DNA from: Alphaproteobacteria bacterium
GTDB taxonomy: Bacteria; Myxococcota_A; UBA796; GCA-2862545
Direction of reading: 5' to 3'
Assembly (NCBI GenBank): GCA_020632875.1
Contig: JACKET010000006.1
Location: forward strand, 1 to 64,000
Length of the DNA stretch: 64,000 nucleotides
Shown: positions 6,762 to 14,525 of the stretch, one piece after another
Numbering within the stretch: position 1 is the stretch's first letter
Layout of the letters: the number at the start of each line of letters is the position of its first letter
Program-made: the position numbers and the translations under genes
The notes under the pieces: model-generated
The model's input: the letters and a program-made list of their open reading frames with translations, nothing else
The model's database searches: none
Told to the model about the DNA's origin: nothing

Positions 6762-9029
6762 TCAGGGGCAGCCCTCGTCGATCGCCCCGTCGCAGTCGTC
6801 GTCGAGGGCGTTGCACACCTCCGGGCCCGGCACGCAGGACGCCGTGCACCCTTCGTCGATCGACCCGTCGCAGTCGTCGTCGACGCCGTTGCACACCTCG
6901 TCGACCGAGCCACACGCTCCGCAGCCCTCGTCGATCGTGCCGTCGCAGCTGTTGTCGACGCCGTCGCACACCTCGGGCCCCGGCACGCACACGGTGGGGC
7001 AGCCCTCGTCGGTGGAGGCGTCGCAGTCGTTGTCGGCGCCGTCGCAGGTCTCGGGCATGCAGACCATGCACGCGTCGTCGATTCGACCATCGCAGTCGTC
7101 GTCGTCGTAGTCGCAGACCTCGGGCTGGGCGATGCAGGCGGCGCACGGGGCCTCCGCGACGACCGTTGCGGTGAAGCCGTTCAGCACGTCGTCGCACGGG
7201 CCGCTGTGGAGGGTCACGAGCCCGGACAGTCCGTCGACGTCGTAGTCGCCGGGCGCGAGGACCGTCTCGACGCCGTCGATGGTCGTGGTGACGCGCACCT
7301 GGGTGAGGTCCTCGTCGCCGTCGAGCTGCAGCTGCACCCTGCACTCGGCAGCCAGATCCCGGCGAATGGTCTCGACCACGCTCGAGAAGGAGGCGATCGG
7401 GAACCAGTCGGCCTGCGCCGTGGCGGGCAGGCCGCGGCCCGCTTCGGCGATGTCGTCCATCGCGCCCGAATCGACACCGGGGAACGCCACGACGTACACG
7501 GGCACGCCCGCGTTGTAGAGATTGGAGGCCGCGATCGCTGTGTCGCTGACCGAATTGGCGCAGGTCGGCGTGTCGTCGGTGACGAGGAGCACGGCCTTGG
7601 GTCGAAGCGGTTGCGTGTCCCCGGCGAATGCGTAGAGGAGGTCGGTTCGCACCCGATCCAGCGCGTCTGCGGTCGGAGTGTTGCCGCCCGGGGTGATGCC
7701 CGTGTACGAGGCCTGGAGCTGGAACTGTGACCAGGCGGGCTGCAGGTCGAGCCGCTCGAATGCGGGCATGGTGACGCCACAGCTGGTGCCGGCGACGGGA
7801 AACGCGCCGACCCCGACGTTGAACTCCGAGAGAAGGGAGATCGACGCCTGATCCAGCGTCGTCTCGAGGAAGCTCCATCGGCTCCCGGGAGGGCAGCCCG
7901 AGCACCCGCTGGACATCGAGCTCGAGCGGTCGAGCAGCAGGTAGAGGCTGGGGAGCCCGATGGGGACGCTGGTCGCGCACACCTGGGGGGTGGGTGGGCT
8001 CGATTCGCACAGGTCTCCGAGGCCGTTGCCGTCTTCGTCGGCCTGGTCGACGTTGGCGACCCGCACGCAGTTGTCGCAGGCGTTGCCGATGCCGTCGCCG
8101 TCGGTGTCCTGTTGTTCGGGGTTGGCGACGTCGGCGCAGTTGTCCGCGAGATCGGGCACCGCGTCGCCGTCGGTGTCGTGGTGAGGGTCCCAGCCCACCG
8201 GGGTCGGGCAGGCGTCCCCGATGCCGTCGCTGTCGGTGTCGATCTGGTCGGCGTTGGCGATGACGGCGCAGTTGTCGCAGACGTCACCGACCCCGTCGGC
8301 GTCGGAGTCCACCTGGGCCGGGTTGGCGAGCGCAGGGCAGTCGTCTGCCGCGTCCGGCACGCTGTCTCCGTCGCTGTCGGTGCCTTCGCAGGCGTCGCCG
8401 ATGCCGTCGCCGTCGGCGTCGGCCTGGTCGACGTTGGCCACGCCGATGCAGTTGTCGCAGGCGTCCCCGACGCTGTCGCCGTCGATGTCCGACTGATCGG
8501 GGTCGGAGCTGCGCCAGCACGCGTCTTCGGCGTTCTCGACACCGTCCCCGTCGAAGTCCTCGGTGCCGACGAGCCAGATCTCGCAGGCGTCCCCGATGGC
8601 GTCGCCGTCGGCGTCCTCCTGGAGGTGGTTGGCGACCTCGATGCAGTTGTCCTGGCCGTCGGGGATACCGTCGCCGTCCTGATCGAGCGCTGGAGTGCCC
8701 GTGTCGGCGGTGTCCGAGTCGGTGTCGGTATCCGAATCGGAGTCCGCGTCTGTATCCGCGTCCGAATCGGAGTCCGTGTCGGTATCCGCGTCCGAATCGG
8801 AGTCCGTGTCGCTATCCGCGTCCGAATCGGAGTCCGTGTCGGTATCCGCGTCCGTGTCGGTGTCGGCATCCGTGTCGGAGTCGGCATCCGTGTCGGAGTC
8901 GGCATCCGTGTCGGTGTCGGCATCCGCATCGGAGTCGGCATCCGTGTCGGCATCGGCGTCGGTCTCGGCGTCGGAACCGCCGCCTTTGCACCCCATCGAC
9001 GTCAACAGCAGAACGACCGCGATGCGCAT
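6762..9029 (-). CDS. Calcium-binding lipoprotein: Asp-rich linker, TSP3 repeats, vWA, MopE motifs
   Basis: 755 residues. Signal peptide MRIAVVLLLTSMGC with lipobox Cys14. Residues about 18-115 are an Asp/Ala/Thr/Ser tract (DADTD units). Residues about 118-340 hold thrombospondin type 3 repeats of the kind DxDGDGIGDACDNC, each expected to bind Ca2+. A vWA domain follows at about 355-530, with intact MIDAS DRSSSMS near residue 363. The C-terminal 180 residues carry five or more MopE-type motifs (EVCDGxDNxCDGxIDEGC), a putative metal-binding repeat common in Myxococcota. Outer-membrane surface adhesion or matrix binding is the likely role. Start set by GGAGG nine bases before the ATG. The Asp tract looks like a flexible spacer lifting the domains off the membrane. 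Confidence 0.85.
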   Translation of the reverse strand: MRIAVVLLLTSMGCKGGGSDAETDADADTDADSDADADTDTDADSDTDADSDTDADTDTDADTDTDSDSDADSDTDSDSDADTDTDSDSDADTDADSDSDTDTDSDTADTGTPALDQDGDGIPDGQDNCIEVANHLQEDADGDAIGDACEIWLVGTEDFDGDGVENAEDACWRSSDPDQSDIDGDSVGDACDNCIGVANVDQADADGDGIGDACEGTDSDGDSVPDAADDCPALANPAQVDSDADGVGDVCDNCAVIANADQIDTDSDGIGDACPTPVGWDPHHDTDGDAVPDLADNCADVANPEQQDTDGDGIGNACDNCVRVANVDQADEDGNGLGDLCESSPPTPQVCATSVPIGLPSLYLLLDRSSSMSSGCSGCPPGSRWSFLETTLDQASISLLSEFNVGVGAFPVAGTSCGVTMPAFERLDLQPAWSQFQLQASYTGITPGGNTPTADALDRVRTDLLYAFAGDTQPLRPKAVLLVTDDTPTCANSVSDTAIAASNLYNAGVPVYVVAFPGVDSGAMDDIAEAGRGLPATAQADWFPIASFSSVVETIRRDLAAECRVQLQLDGDEDLTQVRVTTTIDGVETVLAPGDYDVDGLSGLVTLHSGPCDDVLNGFTATVVAEAPCAACIAQPEVCDYDDDDCDGRIDDACMVCMPETCDGADNDCDASTDEGCPTVCVPGPEVCDGVDNSCDGTIDEGCGACGSVDEVCNGVDDDCDGSIDEGCTASCVPGPEVCNALDDDCDGAIDEGCP
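8700..8988 (-). repeat. Tandem DADTD/DSDTD-coding tract
   Basis: About 290 bp of imperfect 6-, 12- and 18-base repeats built from GTCGGTGTCGGCATC-like units on the plus strand. On the minus strand they encode an almost pure Asp-Ala/Thr/Ser alternation inside the 755-residue lipoprotein. The unit pattern is prone to slippage, so tract length may vary between strains. Confidence 0.85.
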
Positions 9030-9269
9030 GGCACCTCCGGAGAGAGGGTACATCACCCGCCGAAGATTCGCGGCGGTGGCCGAAGACACGGCGATCGGCG
9101 AGCACGCGCCATCTCCCCCTCCAGGGCGCCGAATCCCGTCGACCCCGTCCTCGAAGAGAGCCGCTTCGTCAGCCAGGTGGGCAGCACCGTGATCGACACG
9201 CACGAGAGCTCGATCGTCGCGACGCCCACCGCTTCGTTCGTCGGGGTCGGCGTCCTGCGCTGATCGGGC

Positions 9270-9755
9270 TCACTCCTCCCAGGGCGGCGTGGCGCGCTCG
9301 GCCGCGAGGTGCTCGAGCGCCACGTCCCACGGGATCGGCAGATCCTCGGGCTCGACCTCCCACTGCGCGCTGTACACGCCTTCGATCACGGTGCCGGCGT
9401 CGCCGATCGCGGTCGCATGGGCTCCGGCACCGTAGGCGAACTCCAGCAGGCTCTCCTCGTCCTCCCAGACGGTCAGCGTCCAGCGCTCCCGCCCGAGGAT
9501 GCGGGCCCGGAGCGCCCGGGCGACGAACCCGGGCTGGGCGTCCATCTGCGCGTTCACCGCTGCCACGTGGTCGGCGAACGCCTTCTGCTGCCCACTGGCG
9601 AAGCGGGTGTGCGTGGCGACCGCGATGTAGGGGCCCTCTGCCTCGCCATCGAGTCCGGGACCCGACATCGGGCTCCCCAGCGCGCACCCGGTGACGAGCA
9701 TCACCACCGGGAGCCACCTGCCTGCTGTCACCGTCCGCATCCTGGCTCCGTGCAT
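9270..9755 (-). CDS. Lipoprotein with ABM-like (dimeric alpha-beta barrel) domain
   Basis: 161 residues. The N-terminus MHGARMRTVTAGRWLPVVMLVTGC has a good lipobox (LVTGC). The mature part begins YIAVATHTRFASGQQKAF and runs through a beta-alpha-beta pattern with LGRERWTLTVWEDEESLLEFAYGAGAH cut as WTLTVWEDEESL, the typical layout of antibiotic-biosynthesis-monooxygenase-like (DUF3291/ABM) folds. A lipid-anchored ABM domain is uncommon; the fold here may bind rather than oxidise a ligand. It starts 42 bases after the TetR gene on the same strand and could be the last gene of that operon. Start: GGAGGG precedes the ATG at 9755; an ATG at 9740 is also possible. Confidence 0.6.
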   Translation of the reverse strand: MHGARMRTVTAGRWLPVVMLVTGCALGSPMSGPGLDGEAEGPYIAVATHTRFASGQQKAFADHVAAVNAQMDAQPGFVARALRARILGRERWTLTVWEDEESLLEFAYGAGAHATAIGDAGTVIEGVYSAQWEVEPEDLPIPWDVALEHLAAERATPPWEE

Positions 9756-9797
9756 CTGCCCTCCACGCGGACCAGACACCGCAGGCCGCGTCAGGCG

Positions 9798-10376
9798 TCA
9801 CCCCGCGTTCACCAGCCCCCGGATCACGGCGTCGATCAGGAGCTCGAAGCTGACCTCGGAGTCTGCGGCGAGCTGGAACTGCCGCGCCGACTCGAGCAGC
9901 ACGAAGCCGTGCACGGCCGACCGGAGCGCGCGGATCGCGTGCACGCGGCGGTCGACGGGCACTCCGAGCTGCCCGAGCGGTCGGAGGAACAGGTCGAGCA
10001 GCGCACGGTCGGTCGCGCCGGCGTCGGGATGGTCGGGCTGTGGCTCGACCCGCGCCATCAGGGCGTACAGCCCCTCGTTCGCGTGCACCCAGCGCCGGAT
10101 GGCGCGGCACAGGGTCTCGAGCTGGGCGCGTGGATCGTCGACCCCGCGGACCGCGTCGGTCAGGTCGTCGACGAGCAGGCGCTGCGCGGCGAAGCTGGTG
10201 GCCACCGCGAGCTCGGGCCCGCTCGCGACGTGGTTGTAGAGCGAAGGGGGCCGGATGCCGAGCTCCCGCGCGACCCTCGCCACACCCAGGGCGTCGGCAC
10301 CCTCGAGCCGTACGAGGGTCAGCGCCGCCTGGACGACGTCCTCGCGGGTCAGCGAGGGGCCCTTCCTACGCCCCAT
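9798..10376 (-). CDS. TetR-family transcriptional regulator
   Basis: 192 residues. The N-terminal HTH (about 8-55) reads REDVVQAALTLVRLEGADAL, then LGIRPPSLYNHV, the classical TetR recognition helix ending. The C-terminal half (QLETLCRAIRRWVHANEGLY, LLESARQFQLAAD) looks like the WHG/TetR_C_33 ligand domain. The ATG at 10376 overlaps the last 11 bases of the alpha/beta hydrolase gene, so the two are translationally coupled. The regulator probably represses its own operon through the inverted repeat at 11189-11234, with a hydrophobic or ester substrate of the hydrolase as the inducer; this is inference. Confidence 0.9.
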   Translation of the reverse strand: MGRRKGPSLTREDVVQAALTLVRLEGADALGVARVARELGIRPPSLYNHVASGPELAVATSFAAQRLLVDDLTDAVRGVDDPRAQLETLCRAIRRWVHANEGLYALMARVEPQPDHPDAGATDRALLDLFLRPLGQLGVPVDRRVHAIRALRSAVHGFVLLESARQFQLAADSEVSFELLIDAVIRGLVNAG

Positions 10377-11172
10377 GGTCGGCGCCTCCGAGGTGATCGA
10401 GGATGGCCCGACACGTGGCGTCGGGCTGCTCGATCTGCGGGTAGTGCCCCGCACCCTCGATCATCACCACGCGGTTGTCGCCACCGAGCAGCCGGGCCTG
10501 GCGCGCGGCCTCTTCGGCCGGGTCGGAGAAGTCGGGGTCGGACGCGCCCATCGCGATGAGCGCCGGCACGCGGACCTCGGAGAGTCGCGCCTCGATCGCG
10601 GCCTTCGATGCGCACATCATCCCGCGTGCGGCCGCCAGGCGGCCGGGCTCGCGCAGGTTCGCCAGCAGCTCGGCGGTGTTCGCATCGGCATCGGCGGGAG
10701 GCGTCGCGAACAGCGTCTTGCGGTACATCCCCCACAGCGCGACGCCCCAGGGCCACACGAACATCAGCCGCAGCACGAGGCTCAGCAGGGCGAACCCCGG
10801 CGGGTCACTCACGAAGCCGCTGAGCAGCACGAGCGAGCCGACCCGATCGGAGCGCAGCGAGGCATGGACGCCGGCAGCCGCACCGATGGAGTTGCCCACG
10901 ACCACGGCATCGCGCAGGTCGCACGCCTCGAGGAGCGCGACCACGTCGTCGCCGATGTCTTCGGAGGTGTAGGACGGGAAGGCGGCGTCGGAGCCGCCGT
11001 GCCCGCGGAGGTCCATCGCGTAGACCGTGTGACCGGCGGCCGCGAGCATCGGCGCCAGCGCGCGGTAGCTCGCACGGGTGTCGCCGATTCCGGGCAGCGC
11101 GACGATGGGCGTGCCGCCCGAGCCGTGGATTTCGTAGGCCACCTGGCCGTGGGGGGTGCGAACGGTGGGCAT
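10366..11172 (-). CDS. Alpha/beta hydrolase
   Basis: 268 residues with the full alpha/beta-hydrolase set: oxyanion loop LPGIGDT near residue 27, DLRGHGGSD near 54, nucleophile elbow GNSIGA with Ser at about 94, acid Asp in GASDPDF and base His in GAGHYPQ near the C-terminus. A lid region (about 125-180) with the aromatic stretch LMFVWPWGVALW suggests a hydrophobic substrate. There is no signal peptide, so it is cytoplasmic. It is the first gene of the hydrolase-TetR-(ABM lipoprotein) operon, and its start lies 17 bases from the operator palindrome. Substrate cannot be told from sequence. Confidence 0.9.
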   Translation of the reverse strand: MPTVRTPHGQVAYEIHGSGGTPIVALPGIGDTRASYRALAPMLAAAGHTVYAMDLRGHGGSDAAFPSYTSEDIGDDVVALLEACDLRDAVVVGNSIGAAAGVHASLRSDRVGSLVLLSGFVSDPPGFALLSLVLRLMFVWPWGVALWGMYRKTLFATPPADADANTAELLANLREPGRLAAARGMMCASKAAIEARLSEVRVPALIAMGASDPDFSDPAEEAARQARLLGGDNRVVMIEGAGHYPQIEQPDATCRAILDHLGGADHGA

Positions 11173-11188
11173 GGGGTGCTCCGGGTCA

Positions 11189-11234
11189 GTGAAGCTACTG
11201 TAGTTAGTTAAAAAACTAATGCAAGTAGTTTCAC
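11189..11234. promoter_or_regulatory. 46-bp imperfect palindrome, probable TetR operator/promoter
   Basis: Two 21-base arms (11189-11209 and 11214-11234) separated by AAAA match at 16 of 21 positions by eye. They share GTGAA-CTACT at the outer ends and TTAGTT at the inner ends. The AT-rich core stands out against about 70% GC surroundings. It lies directly upstream of the hydrolase-TetR operon (start 11172), the usual place for an autoregulatory TetR operator overlapping the promoter. Confidence 0.7.
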
Positions 11235-11251
11235 GGCCGAAGCTCCGGACC

Positions 11252-13081
11252 TCACGGAGAAGGCACGTTCACCGTGGTCGTTTCGGCCGTCGCGGGGAAG
11301 ACCGCCATGTCGTCGACCGAGGAGACCGAGCCGTTCTCGTCGAGCCGGGTGCGCATCACGTGGCTGCCGGGACCGAGCGCGTGGAGGGTGCCGTCGATCC
11401 CCACGTCGCCCGAGCCCCCGTGCCAGAGCTCGAGGGTGTCCCCCGCGCCGCGGAACAGCGTACCGAGCACGGTGGTATCGGGTGCGGGCGTCGTCTGCTC
11501 CACCAGCCTGGCCCAGACGAGGTCGCCGGTCGACCGCTCGAAACGCGCGACCACTGCGTGGGTGAGACTCCCGTTCAGGCCCGAGAAGACGGTCTCGTTC
11601 GCTTCTCCGGACCCGAGCGTCACGCCCGAGGAGCCATACACGTATCCGTAGGTGAACACCGCGTCGTCGCCGGGATCGTCGATCGCGCTGTACCAGCCGA
11701 GCACGCCGTCCTGGCCGCCCGCGAGCGCGGCCCGGGCCCACACGAGATCCTGGGCCGCGTCGTAGAGCGCCAGCCATCCGGTGTCGTCCTGCCCGCCGGC
11801 CAGCGTCTGCACACCCGATGCGCTCGAGAAGGACGCGCTGGTGATCGACGCCACGCGCGCCGAGACCAGCGTCTGCCCGTCGGACAGGGGGACGGTGAAC
11901 AGACCCTGATCCGAGGCTTCGTTCCCCGCCACCGCCTGGTTGAGCCCAACGGACAGGTCGGACGCGGCGTAGGTCCCCCAGATGGCGCGGTACCCGGCAG
12001 GCCCGGGCTGCGGGACTGCGGGACCCGTCGCGCCGTTCTGCGAAGCGTAGCGCGGGTCGGTGACGAGGAAGTTGCTGATTCCGGCAGACTGGCCGTAGCG
12101 CTCGCCGGTCGGGTCGTAGAGGTTGTGCGGATTCGGGAACGCCCACCCGGAGTTCACCCCGCCGTACTCGGCCGTGTGATCGGTCAGGATGTCGAAGATG
12201 CGCATCTCGCCGGTCGACTTGTCGAGCAGCATGGCGATGTTCGCGCGGTGGTTGCGCGGCAGGTCGAACCCGGCCTCGTTCGGGTCACCCGGCGCCAGGG
12301 TCAGCGGTGTGGTGGCGTTGCTCTGGTCGTTGAGGTTCTGGGTTGCGACGATCGTGAAGAGCTCGTCTCCGTCGGCGTTCACGGCGACACCGGACACCGA
12401 GGTGGACTGGTGGAGGCCCGAGCCCTGCGCCAGGCGCTTCAGCCACTGTGGGCTGCCCACCTCGTCGAGCTTGAGCAGGAAGGTCTCGGTGTAGGCGTAC
12501 CCGCCGAGCGTGGCGACATCGGCAGACGTGGTGGAGGTCGCGAGGCCGACCCCCGCGGCATCCGAGGCTTCGATCGTCACCGCGCCGCCGCCGTCGTCGG
12601 CCAGGACGGAGAACAGCACGTAGATGTCGCGGGTGACGGGGTCGATGGCCGTTCGCAGGGATCGGGCCCCGACACCGGCCACGTTGAGGTCGCCGGAGAA
12701 CCCGAGCCCGGCGACCCAGGCCGCCTGGTCGGGTTGCGCGCCGAGGGCTGCGATGGCGACCCACTCGGCGGCCGTTCCGCGTGGAGCGTGCGTCACGCCG
12801 CCGATGGTGAAGGACTGCGCGTTGTGCAGCACCCCCACGGTCACGGAGGCCCACTCGGTGGGACCCAGGAGGCCCCCCGTGTCGGTGTCGGTGTCGGTGT
12901 CGCTGTCGGTGTCGGTGTCGGCATCGCTGTCGGTGTCGGCATCGCTGTCGGTGTCGGCATCGCTGTCGGTGTCGCCATCGCTGTCGGTGTCGGACTCCGC
13001 GGTGTCGGTCACCTTGCCCTTGCACGCGGCGCCGAGCGCTCCCAGCGCGAGCACCACCGCCGTTCTCGTGGCGTTCGACAT
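11252..13081 (-). CDS. Lipoprotein with Asp-rich linker and SBBP-like propeller
   Basis: 609 residues. MSNATRTAVVLALGALGAAC is a signal peptide with lipobox Cys20, then KGKVTDTAE and a DTDSDADTD tract (about residues 30-72). The rest has repeated blades with phrases such as TETFLLKLDEVGSPQWLKRL, SVSGVAVNADGDELFTIV and WLALYDAAQDLVWARA. These resemble SBBP-type secreted propellers (strand, D-x-G turn, W-x-K/R). It probably displays a propeller on the cell surface; partner unknown. Start confirmed by GGAGGAAAC before the ATG. Its stop lies 18 bases from the TetR operator, so it is not part of that operon. Confidence 0.75.
   Translation of the reverse strand: MSNATRTAVVLALGALGAACKGKVTDTAESDTDSDGDTDSDADTDSDADTDSDADTDTDSDTDTDTDTGGLLGPTEWASVTVGVLHNAQSFTIGGVTHAPRGTAAEWVAIAALGAQPDQAAWVAGLGFSGDLNVAGVGARSLRTAIDPVTRDIYVLFSVLADDGGGAVTIEASDAAGVGLATSTTSADVATLGGYAYTETFLLKLDEVGSPQWLKRLAQGSGLHQSTSVSGVAVNADGDELFTIVATQNLNDQSNATTPLTLAPGDPNEAGFDLPRNHRANIAMLLDKSTGEMRIFDILTDHTAEYGGVNSGWAFPNPHNLYDPTGERYGQSAGISNFLVTDPRYASQNGATGPAVPQPGPAGYRAIWGTYAASDLSVGLNQAVAGNEASDQGLFTVPLSDGQTLVSARVASITSASFSSASGVQTLAGGQDDTGWLALYDAAQDLVWARAALAGGQDGVLGWYSAIDDPGDDAVFTYGYVYGSSGVTLGSGEANETVFSGLNGSLTHAVVARFERSTGDLVWARLVEQTTPAPDTTVLGTLFRGAGDTLELWHGGSGDVGIDGTLHALGPGSHVMRTRLDENGSVSSVDDMAVFPATAETTTVNVPSP
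12884..13002 (-). repeat. DTDSDADTD-coding tandem tract
   Basis: About 120 bp of GTGTCGGTGTCGGCATCGCT-like 18-base repeats encode the Asp/Ser/Ala/Thr spacer of the 609-residue lipoprotein. The composition matches the tracts at 8700, 14630 and 59018. Confidence 0.85.
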
Positions 13082-13288
13082 GTTTCCTCCCTTTTCCTCG
13101 GGCGACCTTACCGCACGCTCGCCGGAGTGGAGCTCGGATTCACGGGCTGCCGCGCGGTGGGCCGCCGCCTTGCGCTGCCTGCGACTGCGCAGTACGGAGG
13201 CGACATCCCGCCGGGGAGCACCTGCACGCGTGGGCCGGCGGGTCGGAGTGCCGATGACGACCGGCAACGGGCCGCTGCGGGCCCTCAC

Positions 13289-13693
13289 GTGAACCCCGGG
13301 GTCCGCTGGGCCGCGCTCCCGCTGTTCGTGCTCGCGTGCGCGCCACCTCCGCCCGACGTCGGGCTCAACGAGATCGGCACGACGTGGGCCGAGCTGCACA
13401 ACCAGACCGACGCCGCCGCATCGATCGGCGACTGGACCGTGCAGCTCGACCTCCGTACCCCGTGGACGATTCCCGGATCCACGGAGGTCGCGTCACTGGG
13501 CTTCCGCGTCATCGAGGGGCTGGACGTGTCCGAGGGCACGCTGATCGTGCGCTCGGCGGACGGCGAGATCGTGCAGGAGGTCGACGTCCCCGCGCTCGAC
13601 GACGGGCAGAGCTACGCGCGCGTCCCCGATGGCACGGGCCGCTGGCGCCTCGTCGACGCTCCGACCCGCGGGACGACGAACGACCCCGAGTAG
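13289..13693 (+). CDS. Small lipoprotein with lamin-tail-like domain
   Basis: 134 residues from a GTG start: VNPGVRWAALPLFVLAC is a signal peptide with lipobox VLAC. The mature part carries VGLNEIGTTWAELHNQTD, SIGDWTVQLD and a C-terminal DDGQSYARVPDGTGRW. This is the ordered set of strands of the lamin-tail domain (LTD), an Ig-like fold seen in bacterial surface proteins. The domain is somewhat shorter than usual. The last 82 bases overlap the minus-strand PDZ gene tail to tail. The ribosome-binding site is weak, and an upstream start would lack a signal peptide. Confidence 0.65.
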   Translation: MNPGVRWAALPLFVLACAPPPPDVGLNEIGTTWAELHNQTDAAASIGDWTVQLDLRTPWTIPGSTEVASLGFRVIEGLDVSEGTLIVRSADGEIVQEVDVPALDDGQSYARVPDGTGRWRLVDAPTRGTTNDPE

Positions 13694-14445
13694 GGCGGTC
13701 GTCGTCGGTCGAGATTCGGCCTAGTCCGCCGGTTTCGGGGGGGCGGGCTCTCGACACGGACGCGATGGCAGGTCGAGCGGATCAGGATCCCGTCCGGACG
13801 GGTCGGGGGCGGCGGCGGCTCGGGAGGAGGAGGAGGGAACCGCCCCCACCGCCAGTCCCGGCCCGTGGAGTCGGCGTGGACCACGAGCGAATACTGCCCA
13901 CCCGCCGACCAGTGCATCCCGTCGAGCCGCCGGAGCACGCACTCCAGGTCGTCGTCCTCGGGCGTTGCACCGCGGACGCGCACGTCCACCACCCTCCCGT
14001 CGGAGTCGGTCGCGAACCGGACCTCGAAGCCCTTCGTCGCGCAACCATCGAAGTCCGCGAAGGTGTCGGTGTCGACCACCGTGGCCGCGCGTCGATCGAG
14101 GCTCGGTGCCCCGGTGCGTTCGAGGGTGACCTGCTGCACGAGCCCGTCGCGGAGGATGTGGAGCGCGACCCGTTCTCCGACGGGCCCCCGCACGAGGCCG
14201 ACGCGGGCGTCCGCGGACAACGCGTCGAGCGCCACGCCGTCTGCGCCCACGATCTCGTCGCCGATGCGCAGCCGACCCCAGGCCGGTCGGTCGACCCACA
14301 GCCCGACGACCGCCAGGCCATGCGCGGACGACACGAGCTCCACGCCCACCACACCGCTCGCATCCCGCGTCCAACGGTCTGCGCACGTCATGCCACCCGG
14401 CCCCATCAGCCCGGCTGCGAGCACGGCCGTCGCGATGAGCCGCAT
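13612..14445 (-). CDS. Secreted PDZ-domain protein with AgmX/TonB-like C-terminal region
   Basis: 277 residues. Signal sequence MRLIATAVLAAGLMGPGGMT; a PDZ domain at about 30-110 (GLWVDRPAWGRLRIGDEIVG with the VDGV-type loop as ADGVALDAL). A second domain at about 130-205 reads CATKGFEVRFATDSDGRVVD, then LECVLRRLDGMHW, like the AgmX/PglI or TonB C-terminal fold with its Cys and C-x-x-R-L helix. A Pro-rich run (PPPPPEPPPPP) precedes a basic tail, whose last 82 bases overlap the convergent lipoprotein gene. The tail may be translated or may reflect a lost stop codon. A scaffold or energy-transducer-like role is a guess. Confidence 0.65.
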   Translation of the reverse strand: MRLIATAVLAAGLMGPGGMTCADRWTRDASGVVGVELVSSAHGLAVVGLWVDRPAWGRLRIGDEIVGADGVALDALSADARVGLVRGPVGERVALHILRDGLVQQVTLERTGAPSLDRRAATVVDTDTFADFDGCATKGFEVRFATDSDGRVVDVRVRGATPEDDDLECVLRRLDGMHWSAGGQYSLVVHADSTGRDWRWGRFPPPPPEPPPPPTRPDGILIRSTCHRVRVESPPPRNRRTRPNLDRRRPPYSGSFVVPRVGASTRRQRPVPSGTRA

Positions 14446-14525
14446 TCAGCCCCCGAAAGCGATTCTACATCACGCGGAGTCGGCCTTCGACGTCGGAGCT
14501 CGTCGGCGGGTGGCCCGCCGTTGGC

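Noticed and set aside
8700..8988. Regularly repeated short units that might look like a CRISPR array
   Set aside because: The units are 6-18 bases, contiguous, without unique spacers, and stay in frame as DADTD codons; no cas gene is near.
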